Shown: in pieces, positions 8,059 to 14,587 of the stretch
Layout: every line of letters starts with the position of its first letter
How positions within the stretch are numbered: position 1 is the stretch's first letter
Assembly: GCA_002331465.1 (NCBI GenBank)
Contig: DCYM01000228.1
Coordinates: 1-29,222, forward strand
From: Candidatus Neomicrothrix sp. UBA2110
Lineage (GTDB): Bacteria; Actinomycetota; Acidimicrobiia; Acidimicrobiales; Poriferisodalaceae
Length of the DNA stretch: 29,222 nucleotides
Direction of reading: 5' to 3'
The notes under the pieces: model-generated
Told to the model about the DNA's origin: nothing
Database searches by the model: none
What the model saw: the letters and a program-made list of their open reading frames with translations, nothing else
Program-made: the position numbers and the translations under genes

Positions 8059-8439
8059 TCATCGCTTCTTACCTTTCTTTCGCTTCTTCGCGCGGTTTTT
8101 CTTACCCATGCGAGGTCCGCGGCGTCCCTTGGAAAGCCGTTCAGTTTCGATTTCTAACATGATGTCGGGGCCCGCTGAATTCACGATGTCCTCGGCAGCG
8201 TCCAGTAACGCGGCTATCGAATCATCTTCGCCCAGACTGTCCGGCTCCTCGGCAAAGTCTCTCACTCCCAAGGTTCCATGACTCCAACCAGCATCAAGCC
8301 TTCGCGGGGAGTATTCGGGGCAACTTTCAGGGCAACGCCACGGCGCCTCCGGCGCGAGATCAAGATTACATTTTCTGACTGTTTCGCCATTCGCGTAGGA
8401 GCGGGTCTCGTAATGACGGCAGTTCGTCCGCATCGGCAT
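8059..8439 (-). CDS. Conserved-looking Cys-rich small protein with Lys/Arg-rich tail
   Basis: Function is not recognised. The 126-aa protein has three parts. The N-terminal 45 residues contain C7, C24, C36 and C40 (C-x16-C-x11-C-x3-C), a possible zinc or Fe-S site, with PWRCPESCPEY at its heart. An acidic, probably helical segment follows (about 60-105). The last 16 residues are almost entirely basic (MGKKNRAKKRKKGKKR), suggesting RNA or DNA contact. The start is ATG 8439 or the in-frame ATG two codons later; neither has a clear Shine-Dalgarno. It lies between the lyase gene and the sufD operator on the same strand. The clean domain structure argues for a real gene. Confidence 0.75.
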   Translation of the reverse strand: MPMRTNCRHYETRSYANGETVRKCNLDLAPEAPWRCPESCPEYSPRRLDAGWSHGTLGVRDFAEEPDSLGEDDSIAALLDAAEDIVNSAGPDIMLEIETERLSKGRRGPRMGKKNRAKKRKKGKKR

Positions 8440-8495
8440 ATAGGTATTGTCGCGCTTCGCGCCCGGTTACACGAGTTCATGACTCATTTAGTGGG

Positions 8496-9362
8496 CTATA
8501 GCGCGGCAATCGCCTCCGCTATTGCCAGGGCCCGGCGAGCCTCATCGACGTGCAGGTTTTCAATCATTTTCCCGTTAATCGTCAAAACTCCGCGTCCGTC
8601 TTTTTCGGCTGCTTCAAATTCTTCAATCACTTGTCGGTGAAAGTCGAGTTCATCCAAACTTGGCGAAAAAATTTTATTAGTCGGGGCAACTTGATTCGGA
8701 TGGATCAGGGTTTTGCCGTCAAACCCCATTTGCGCTCCCTGGAGGCACACCGACGAGAACCCAGTTTCATCATTTATGTCGTTATAGACACCGTCAAGGA
8801 TTCCTATGTCCGCCGCCCTCGCTGAGAGAAGGCACTTGGCAAGGTATGGCAGGAGGGCATGGCGGTTAGGTGTAATCGTTGCGCGTAGCTCCTTCGCCAT
8901 GTCGTTGGTACCCATGACCATGACCGCTATTCGTTCATGGCCAGCAATTTGATCGACTTTCAAGATTCCGGAAGGCGTTTCAACCATTGCCCAGATTCGC
9001 GTTGAAGGCGGTGCTCCTCCCTTGTCTAAGAGAGTGGAAACCTGGTCAAGGTAATCGGGTCCGTCGACTTTGGGTATTACAACCGCTGCGGGAGCGGCAG
9101 CGGCAGCGGCTAGAACATCGTCAGTTCCCCACGGGGTATCAAGTCCGTTGCAACGAATCGTTAATTCGCGATTTCCATATTCCGATGATGACGCTGCGGC
9201 ACAGGCTTGGTCACGCGCCAACTCCTTGTTCTCCGGCGATACCGCATCTTCCAAATCAAAGATCAACGCATCGGCCTCCAGATTTTTCGCCTTTTCGAGG
9301 GCGCGTTCGTTGGCTGCTGGCATGTAAAGGACCGAACGCCTGGGGCGGTAGTTAACACTCAT
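8496..9362 (-). CDS. HpcH/HpaI-superfamily CitE-like acyl-CoA lyase
   Basis: This 288-aa TIM-barrel lyase belongs to the citrate lyase beta-subunit / malyl-CoA lyase superfamily, which cleaves or hydrolyses C4-C5 hydroxyacyl-CoA compounds with Mg2+. Seen motifs: RRSVLYMPAANERALEKA at the N-terminus (CoA and phosphate binding), FDLEDAV (36-41), the substrate Arg in TIRCNGLDTPW (R70) and the Mg2+ ligands E128 (MVETPSGI) and D154 (GTNDMAKE). AGGAG precedes the ATG at 9362. It follows the related lyase gene by 38 bp, so the two form a pair. Possible roles are (3S)-malyl-CoA thioesterase or citramalyl-CoA lyase; the pairing resembles the Mcl1/Mcl2 duo of the ethylmalonyl-CoA pathway. Exact substrate uncertain. 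Confidence 0.85.
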   Translation of the reverse strand: MSVNYRPRRSVLYMPAANERALEKAKNLEADALIFDLEDAVSPENKELARDQACAAASSSEYGNRELTIRCNGLDTPWGTDDVLAAAAAAPAAVVIPKVDGPDYLDQVSTLLDKGGAPPSTRIWAMVETPSGILKVDQIAGHERIAVMVMGTNDMAKELRATITPNRHALLPYLAKCLLSARAADIGILDGVYNDINDETGFSSVCLQGAQMGFDGKTLIHPNQVAPTNKIFSPSLDELDFHRQVIEEFEAAEKDGRGVLTINGKMIENLHVDEARRALAIAEAIAAL

Positions 9363-9400
9363 CTACTTCTCCTGAATTTGAGCGGTTCTGGTCGTGTCCG

Positions 9401-10450
9401 TCAGAACCCGTAACTACTTGCGAGATCGGGATCTTTAGCGGCTAGTTCACGTGCAAGATTGACCACTACGTGACACTGTTTGACTGTCGCGTCGTCCTGC
9501 ATTTTTCCGTCAATCATGACCGCGCCGGTTCCGTCGCCCATCTCGTCAATCACCCTGATGGCCCATTCGACTTCTGAGGGTTCGGGGCTAAAAACTTTTT
9601 TGGCTATACCAATTTGCACTGGGTGAAGACTCCAGGCACCGACACAACCAAGTAAATACGCGTTACGAAATTGGTCCTCGCACGCGACGGTGTCTGCGAT
9701 GTCTCCGAACGGGCCGTAGTACGGCAAGATTCCGTAGGTCCCACAGGCGTCAACCATTCGAGAGAGGGTGTAATGCCAGAGGTCTTGCTGATAGACCGCT
9801 CGGTCAGAATCATCTCGGCTTTCTTCAGGGTCTTGCCGCACCAAGTAGCCAGGATGGCCGCCACCTACTCTCGTGGTTTTCATACGTCGGTCCGCCGCGA
9901 GGTCAGCGGGTCCGAGTGAAAGACCTTGCATGCGCGGACTTGCGCCACAGATCTCTTCGACATTGGCGACTCCCTGTGCTGTTTCGAGGATCGCGTGCAC
10001 AAGAATCGGGCGATCTAATCGTGCTCGTGCCTCCAGTTGGGCGAGCAACTGATCTACGAAATGAATGTCCTCTCTCCCTTCGACTTTGGGAACCATTACG
10101 ACGTCAAGTTTGTCGCCGATTTCGCTAACTAAAGTCATGAGGTCGTCGAGGAACCACGGCGAATCAAGACTGTTGACGCGAGTCCAAAGCTGCGTCTCTC
10201 CACTTGTCCAGTTCCGTCCTACCTCAACTAATCCCGCTCGTGCAGCTTCTTTATTATCTATAGCAACTGCATCCTCAAGATTGCCGAGCAACACGTCGAC
10301 GGTCGGAGCGATGTCTGCGACTTTTGCCCGCATTTTTTCGTTTGACGGGTCAAAAAAATGAATCATACGCGAGGGGCGAAATGGAATTTCTTTGAGCGGC
10401 TCGGGTGCACCGAGCGCTAACGGTGAGAAAAAGTTCTTCGGTGTGCGCAC
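9401..10450 (-). CDS. HpcH/HpaI-superfamily lyase, L-malyl-CoA/beta-methylmalyl-CoA lyase-like
   Basis: This is the larger member of the lyase pair (349 aa from GTG 10450). Motifs typical of malyl-CoA lyases are NLEDAVAIDNKEAAR, WTRVNSLDSPW, the Mg2+ ligand Glu in HAILETAQGV, the Asp in SLGPADLAA, and GCVGAWSLHPVQ near the C-terminus. GGAGG lies 8 bases before the GTG at 10450; the upstream TTG at 10456 is too close to it. The greater length and sequence resemble Mcl1 enzymes that interconvert malyl-CoA or methylmalyl-CoA with glyoxylate plus acyl-CoA. A methylsuccinyl-CoA dehydrogenase-like gene at 20700 supports such a pathway. It sits about 100 bp downstream of sufB, an unusual neighbour. 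Confidence 0.82.
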   Translation of the reverse strand: MRTPKNFFSPLALGAPEPLKEIPFRPSRMIHFFDPSNEKMRAKVADIAPTVDVLLGNLEDAVAIDNKEAARAGLVEVGRNWTSGETQLWTRVNSLDSPWFLDDLMTLVSEIGDKLDVVMVPKVEGREDIHFVDQLLAQLEARARLDRPILVHAILETAQGVANVEEICGASPRMQGLSLGPADLAADRRMKTTRVGGGHPGYLVRQDPEESRDDSDRAVYQQDLWHYTLSRMVDACGTYGILPYYGPFGDIADTVACEDQFRNAYLLGCVGAWSLHPVQIGIAKKVFSPEPSEVEWAIRVIDEMGDGTGAVMIDGKMQDDATVKQCHVVVNLARELAAKDPDLASSYGF

Positions 10451-10549
10451 GAACAAAACCTCCGGTGTAGCGACGATTGGCCAAAGTCGCGACGATTAAC
10501 CTGGCCGCCGCCTTCTTTTATATCGTCGCAAAGAGCTCGCCAATGACAA

Positions 10550-11959
10550 TTAGCCGACGGATCCTTCCATCTGTAGTTCGATAAGTCGGCTCCACTCCAC
10601 GGCATATTCCATCGGCAAAGTTTTGGTTACCGGTTCGATGAAGCCGTTGACAACCAGCCCCATCGCCTGTTCCTCGGAAAGTCCACGACTCATCAAGTAG
10701 AACAGTTGGTCATCTGCAACCTTCGACACGGTCGCTTCGTGACCGATCTCTGCGTCGCGGGCACCGATTTCTTGGTAAGGGTAGGTATCCGAGCGGCTAT
10801 CTTCATCGAGCAACAAGGCGTCACATTGAACATGTGATCGGCAGTTATTCATGCCTTCTTCGACTCGCACCAAACCACGGTAGGTCGTTCTACCTCCGTC
10901 CTTGGAAATCGATTTCGACACAATTTTCGAAGTGGTCTCGGGAGCCGCGTGAACCATTTTCGCTCCGGCATCTTGATGTTGGCCTTCGCCTGCGTACGCG
11001 ACGGATAGCACTTCGCCAGATGCTTTTGGTCCCATGAGATACACGGCTGGATATTTCATAGTCAGGCGTGATCCGATGTTGCCATCGATCCATTCGACGT
11101 GCGCTTCCTCATAGGCGGCGGCGCGCTTGGTAACAAGGTTGAACACATTGTTCGACCAGTTTTGAATCGTGGTGTATGTGATGCGTGCGCCGGGGAGCGC
11201 AACAAGTTCAACTACTGCTGAATGCAGCGAGTCAGTGGTGTAGACCGGCGCCGAACATCCTTCGATGTAATGAACCGTTGCGCCCTCATCAGCGATGATC
11301 AAGGTACGTTCGAACTGCCCCATATTCTCCGCGTTGATGCGAAAATACGCTTGCAGAGGCATCTCAACTTCCACGCCAGGTGGGACGTAGATGAACGAGC
11401 CACCAGACCAAACAGCTGAGTTAAGAGCGGAGAATTTGTTGTCCCCAGGGGGGATGAGGGTCCCAAAATATTTCTGGATGAACTCGGGCTGTTCGCGCAC
11501 TGCTGAGTCCATGTCAGAGAAGATGACGCCTTGGGCTTCTAAGTCTTCGCGATTTCGGTGGTACACCACCTCTGACTCGTATTGGGCAGTCACACCAGCT
11601 AGGTATTTACGTTCCGCTTCGGGTATGCCGAGTTTTTCGTAGGTGTCCTTAACCGAATCCGGCAGTTCTTCCCAAGCGTCGACCTGTCCTTCGGTGGGTT
11701 TGATGTAGTAGTAGATGTTGTCGAAATCAATTCCGGAGGTATCGCCACCCCAGTTGGGCATTGGTTTACTCTGAAAAATTTTGTAGGACCGTAGGCGGAA
11801 GTCGAGCATCCACTCAGGTTCCTTCTTCATAAACGACATCTCTCGGATGATGTCTTCGTTCAAGCCCCTTTTAGGCTTGAATACATAATCCTCTTCGTCA
11901 CTCCAACCCAGTTCGTATTTGCCTAGATCGATTGCGACATTTGGTTCAGTGTTAGTCAC
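10550..11959 (-). CDS. sufB: Fe-S scaffold subunit SufB
   Basis: SufB is the main scaffold subunit on which Fe-S clusters are built, partnered by SufC and SufD. The 469-aa sequence shows the family N-terminus (YELGWSDEEDYVFKPKRGL, then IREMSFMKKEPEWML), the YYYIKPTEG region, and the C-terminal segment with C373 and C379 (NNCRSHVQCD) and GHEATVS (H407). It ends with NGFIEPVTKTLPMEYAVE, typical of SufB. The start is GTG at 11959 with GGGAG upstream. A near-perfect palindrome at 11985-12000 lies 25 bp before the start. It is on its own relative to sufD, which lies 2.5 kb downstream beyond three other genes. Confidence 0.96.
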   Translation of the reverse strand: MTNTEPNVAIDLGKYELGWSDEEDYVFKPKRGLNEDIIREMSFMKKEPEWMLDFRLRSYKIFQSKPMPNWGGDTSGIDFDNIYYYIKPTEGQVDAWEELPDSVKDTYEKLGIPEAERKYLAGVTAQYESEVVYHRNREDLEAQGVIFSDMDSAVREQPEFIQKYFGTLIPPGDNKFSALNSAVWSGGSFIYVPPGVEVEMPLQAYFRINAENMGQFERTLIIADEGATVHYIEGCSAPVYTTDSLHSAVVELVALPGARITYTTIQNWSNNVFNLVTKRAAAYEEAHVEWIDGNIGSRLTMKYPAVYLMGPKASGEVLSVAYAGEGQHQDAGAKMVHAAPETTSKIVSKSISKDGGRTTYRGLVRVEEGMNNCRSHVQCDALLLDEDSRSDTYPYQEIGARDAEIGHEATVSKVADDQLFYLMSRGLSEEQAMGLVVNGFIEPVTKTLPMEYAVEWSRLIELQMEGSVG

Positions 11960-11984
11960 AAAGACTCCCGCTTGAAGGACTTAA

Positions 11985-12000
11985 CACTATCAGGATAGTG
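11985..12000. promoter_or_regulatory. Putative suf operator, sufB copy
   Basis: The perfect palindrome CACTATC-AG-GATAGTG (7-bp arms, 2-bp spacer) lies 25 bp upstream of the sufB GTG. It shares the CTATC-N2-GATAG core with the sites before sufD and sufC1. It overlaps the stop codon of the upstream 349-aa gene, so a sufB promoter must lie in or next to that gene's 3' end. The regulator is not encoded in the window. Confidence 0.6.
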
Positions 12001-13039
12001 GTAATTGGATTCCGGACCCACTATGTGCGCCCGACCAGGAATCAGCATCGTCGATATGGAGATAACCCGGTACCTGATTGTGGGGTGTATCTAGATATAC
12101 CTTCGCCTCTGGGGCTTGTGCGAACCGCCCATGGCTCCACCGAACTTCAACGTGCCCATCGACGTTGGTTTCTGCTGCAGCTTCGTGATCGCGAACGGTG
12201 GCGCGCCACCCGATCTTTGGTTGGCCGGCTTCTTCGCCCCACATTTCTAGGTCACGGAATTCGAAACGACGACGCCAATCCCAAGGCGTCGTTACTAAAA
12301 GCCTGAGCGATCGATCTTTCGCCGATCCCAGTACGTAGTAGGGGGCCGGCCCGATGCGTAACAACCGCCAAAGAAGGGCTTCTCTCTGACGTTTAGTAGC
12401 CACTGATTTGCGCCACTGGTTGGCGGTAACGCGGCCGACTTCGGCAGCTAACTCGCGATAGGCCGCAGCGCACTTAGCGCTCCACTCGTTTTTGGCCAGA
12501 ACAGTTTTGAGTTTGGTGCGGTGATGTTTTGCTAAATCACCCACAAAGGGCGGCAAATCAGAGTTCGTGTCTATCTCAGCCCGGACCGCTGCGTACAGCG
12601 CTTGGTGCTGTTCGGGAGCGGCGTGGTCATACCAGTCCCCCACATCCCGGCTTGCGGCGAAAAGGTTCGACGGGGCAGCGTTCAGCAAAATTTTGGACGA
12701 ATATTTACAGGAGATCAGATACACGTGGTCGACCCGCAGATCGATCGGCAACTGGTCGTGACCGGGACTTCGATGACTACCCTTCCACTCGATTAGCAGC
12801 GGAGGACGGCCCCTCAATCCGTCGCGGGCTTGCAGGAAAACTTGGCCGTTTCGGTACGCGCCAGCGAAATCAACGCGATGAAGTGACTCGTCGACGGCTT
12901 TGGCGAACTGTTCCCAGACGCTTTGGGTCACGTCAACGAATTGTTCGGGAAGCCGGCTTACAGCTTCGGTCGGGCTGTCATATCCGAGCATTCCTAGGCC
13001 CGTCGCAAGTTCGGTAATTTCGGTGCGAACAGAAGCCAA
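11990..13039 (-). CDS. Unknown 349-aa protein with a possible PD-(D/E)xK-like motif
   Basis: I do not recognise a characterised family. No membrane segment or signal peptide is seen. The most striking part is residues 98-120. There PIDLRVDHVYLISCKY (D104, then S110-C-K112) resembles the beta-strand Asp and x-x-Lys arrangement of PD-(D/E)xK nucleases, with Ser in the E/D position, preceded by IEWKGSHR (84-90). The second half is rich in Trp and Arg (LLWRLLRI, TPWDWRRRFEF). The likely start is TTG at 13039, four bases after the stop of the F420-type monooxygenase gene. Its stop codon lies inside the sufB operator. Nuclease function is a guess only; confidence refers to the gene being real. Confidence 0.7.
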   Translation of the reverse strand: MASVRTEITELATGLGMLGYDSPTEAVSRLPEQFVDVTQSVWEQFAKAVDESLHRVDFAGAYRNGQVFLQARDGLRGRPPLLIEWKGSHRSPGHDQLPIDLRVDHVYLISCKYSSKILLNAAPSNLFAASRDVGDWYDHAAPEQHQALYAAVRAEIDTNSDLPPFVGDLAKHHRTKLKTVLAKNEWSAKCAAAYRELAAEVGRVTANQWRKSVATKRQREALLWRLLRIGPAPYYVLGSAKDRSLRLLVTTPWDWRRRFEFRDLEMWGEEAGQPKIGWRATVRDHEAAAETNVDGHVEVRWSHGRFAQAPEAKVYLDTPHNQVPGYLHIDDADSWSGAHSGSGIQLPLS

Positions 13040-13043
13040 CGTT

Positions 13044-13934
13044 TCAGCCGATCAGCACCGGGGCAAGAGTTCGCCATCCGTCAGGGACCTGGTTGGGTTC
13101 TTCGGTAAGAACTTGCACGCACACGTGATCGGCTCCCGCGTCGAAGTGTGCCTGAACCCGAGCGCGGATCGAGTCCATCGTTCCCCAGACGACCACCGCA
13201 TCCACGACGTTATCGGAGAGATTTTCGATATCCCCAGCCTCGTAACCAAGACGCATGAGATTGTTCGCGTAGTTCGGAAGCGCCGTGTAAGTCTTCATGT
13301 GTTGACGCGCTATCGATCGAGCCGTGTCAGGGTCTTCTTCAATGACAACCATTTGCTCTGGGTATAGCAGAGCATCTGGGCCCATAATCTCTCGAGCAAA
13401 CTCCGTGTGCTCGGGAGGAACGAAATATGGGTGCGCACCAGCGGTCTCAGATGCCGCCAGTTCGAGCATCTTGGGGCCTAGGGCAGCGAGCACTATCTCG
13501 GGAAGCTCATTGGGACCCACCGCCATAAAACGGGCTTTCTGCATTAGCGAGAGGTACTCGCGCATGTAGGTAAGCGGTTTGGAATAGTCGTGCTTTCGGA
13601 CCCACTCAACTAAATGCAGGTGACTGACCCCCAGCCCAAGTAAGAATCTTCCCGGGTGTGCTTCTTCAATACTTCGCTGAGCATTCGCCATGGTCATGGC
13701 GTCGCGCGCATAAATGTTCGCGATACCCGTAGCAATCTTCACGTTTGTCGTGTTTTCGAGCACCCGCATTGCCATGACGAAGGGGTCACGGCCAACAGCT
13801 TCGGGGATCCAGATCGTTTGAAAGCCAAGTTCAGCAGCCTCAGCGCACAATTCATTTGCCGCTGACGACGGCATGCTGTCAAGCACGCCTGTCCAAAGAC
13901 CAACTCTCCCTAAATCAACCGACGCATTCGCCAT
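13044..13934 (-). CDS. LLM-class F420-dependent oxidoreductase
   Basis: This 296-aa luciferase-like monooxygenase-fold TIM barrel probably uses F420 or flavin. Seen features: N-terminal LGRVGLWTGVLD, strand-helix ELGFQTIWIPE, the core NVKIATGIANIYARDAMTMA, and HPGRFLLGLGVSH, which is the signature stretch of the actinobacterial LLM F420 subfamily. A C-terminal VVVWGTMDSIRARVQAHFDAG follows the usual 'flow/gate plus index' pattern. AGGG precedes the ATG at 13934. It is downstream of the carbonic-anhydrase-like gene (31 bp gap) and upstream of the unknown 349-aa gene (4 bp gap), so the three are probably co-transcribed. The substrate cannot be predicted. Confidence 0.87.
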   Translation of the reverse strand: MANASVDLGRVGLWTGVLDSMPSSAANELCAEAAELGFQTIWIPEAVGRDPFVMAMRVLENTTNVKIATGIANIYARDAMTMANAQRSIEEAHPGRFLLGLGVSHLHLVEWVRKHDYSKPLTYMREYLSLMQKARFMAVGPNELPEIVLAALGPKMLELAASETAGAHPYFVPPEHTEFAREIMGPDALLYPEQMVVIEEDPDTARSIARQHMKTYTALPNYANNLMRLGYEAGDIENLSDNVVDAVVVWGTMDSIRARVQAHFDAGADHVCVQVLTEEPNQVPDGWRTLAPVLIG

Positions 13935-13965
13935 GCGCTGACCCTAGGGCATCGGACGCTGGTTC

Positions 13966-14484
13966 TCATTCGATAAGACGCAAGTGCTCTCGAAAGGTGC
14001 CCCCGCGCTGGATATATTTTTCAATGCCCGGCAAGATCAACGGATTAGTGTCGACACCTTCTCGTATTTTCGCTGGAGTTCCTAGGGCCATCGAACCCGG
14101 GGGTACGTGCATACCTCCTGGGACTACTGCGCCAGCCCCAACTAGCGCCCGAGCACCGATAACTGCTTCATGGAGAACAATCGCTCCGCTTCCCACCAAC
14201 GCCTCATCCTCTATCGTGCATCCTTCTAAATGAGCTAAGTGCCCGATTGTGCAGCGACGCCCAACCACGGTCGAGAACTCGTCTGTGACGTGCAACACAG
14301 CATTGTCCTGGACCGAACTTTCTTCACCAATGACGATGGCGTTGTCGTCGCCGCGAAGTACCGCCCCCGACCAAATGGTGGCGCGAGCGCCGACTCGGAC
14401 ACGTCCGATCAGCACTGCTTCGGGCATCACCCACGCATCGGGGTGGATTTCAGGTTGATGTTCACCTAGCGCATAGATCGGCAT
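13966..14484 (-). CDS. Gamma-carbonic-anhydrase-like left-handed beta-helix protein
   Basis: The 172-aa protein has hexapeptide repeats typical of a left-handed beta-helix (IGRVRVGARATIWSGAVLRGD and later VGSGAIVLHEAVIGA). It carries the gamma-CA/YrdA/PaaY signature SVQDNAVLHVT with H65, then GHLAHLEGC with H82. The expected third zinc His (five residues after the second) is E87 here, and H85 lies nearby; whether zinc still binds is open. I chose the ATG at 14484 because GAGG precedes it by 6 bases. An in-frame upstream start at 14523 would add 13 residues that lack family character. It is divergent from the oligopeptidase gene across 103 bp. Carbonic anhydrase activity is possible but unproven for this variant. 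Confidence 0.85.
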   Translation of the reverse strand: MPIYALGEHQPEIHPDAWVMPEAVLIGRVRVGARATIWSGAVLRGDDNAIVIGEESSVQDNAVLHVTDEFSTVVGRRCTIGHLAHLEGCTIEDEALVGSGAIVLHEAVIGARALVGAGAVVPGGMHVPPGSMALGTPAKIREGVDTNPLILPGIEKYIQRGGTFREHLRLIE

Positions 14485-14587
14485 GTTGATCCTCAGTCGA
14501 TCACGTGGGACAGCAACCAGCAAACTACAGGGCAGAAACGCTATCTACGTTGAGTTCTGATGGTTCTAGGCCGCTAACGTCCAGCCG

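Noticed and set aside
9083..9110. GCGGCAGCGG-type short repeat in the CitE-like gene
   Set aside because: It encodes an alanine-rich loop of the lyase in frame; it is low complexity, not a mobile or regulatory repeat.
13491..13506. CACTATC inside the F420-type gene
   Set aside because: There is no matching second arm (GGGAAGC), so it is a chance occurrence.
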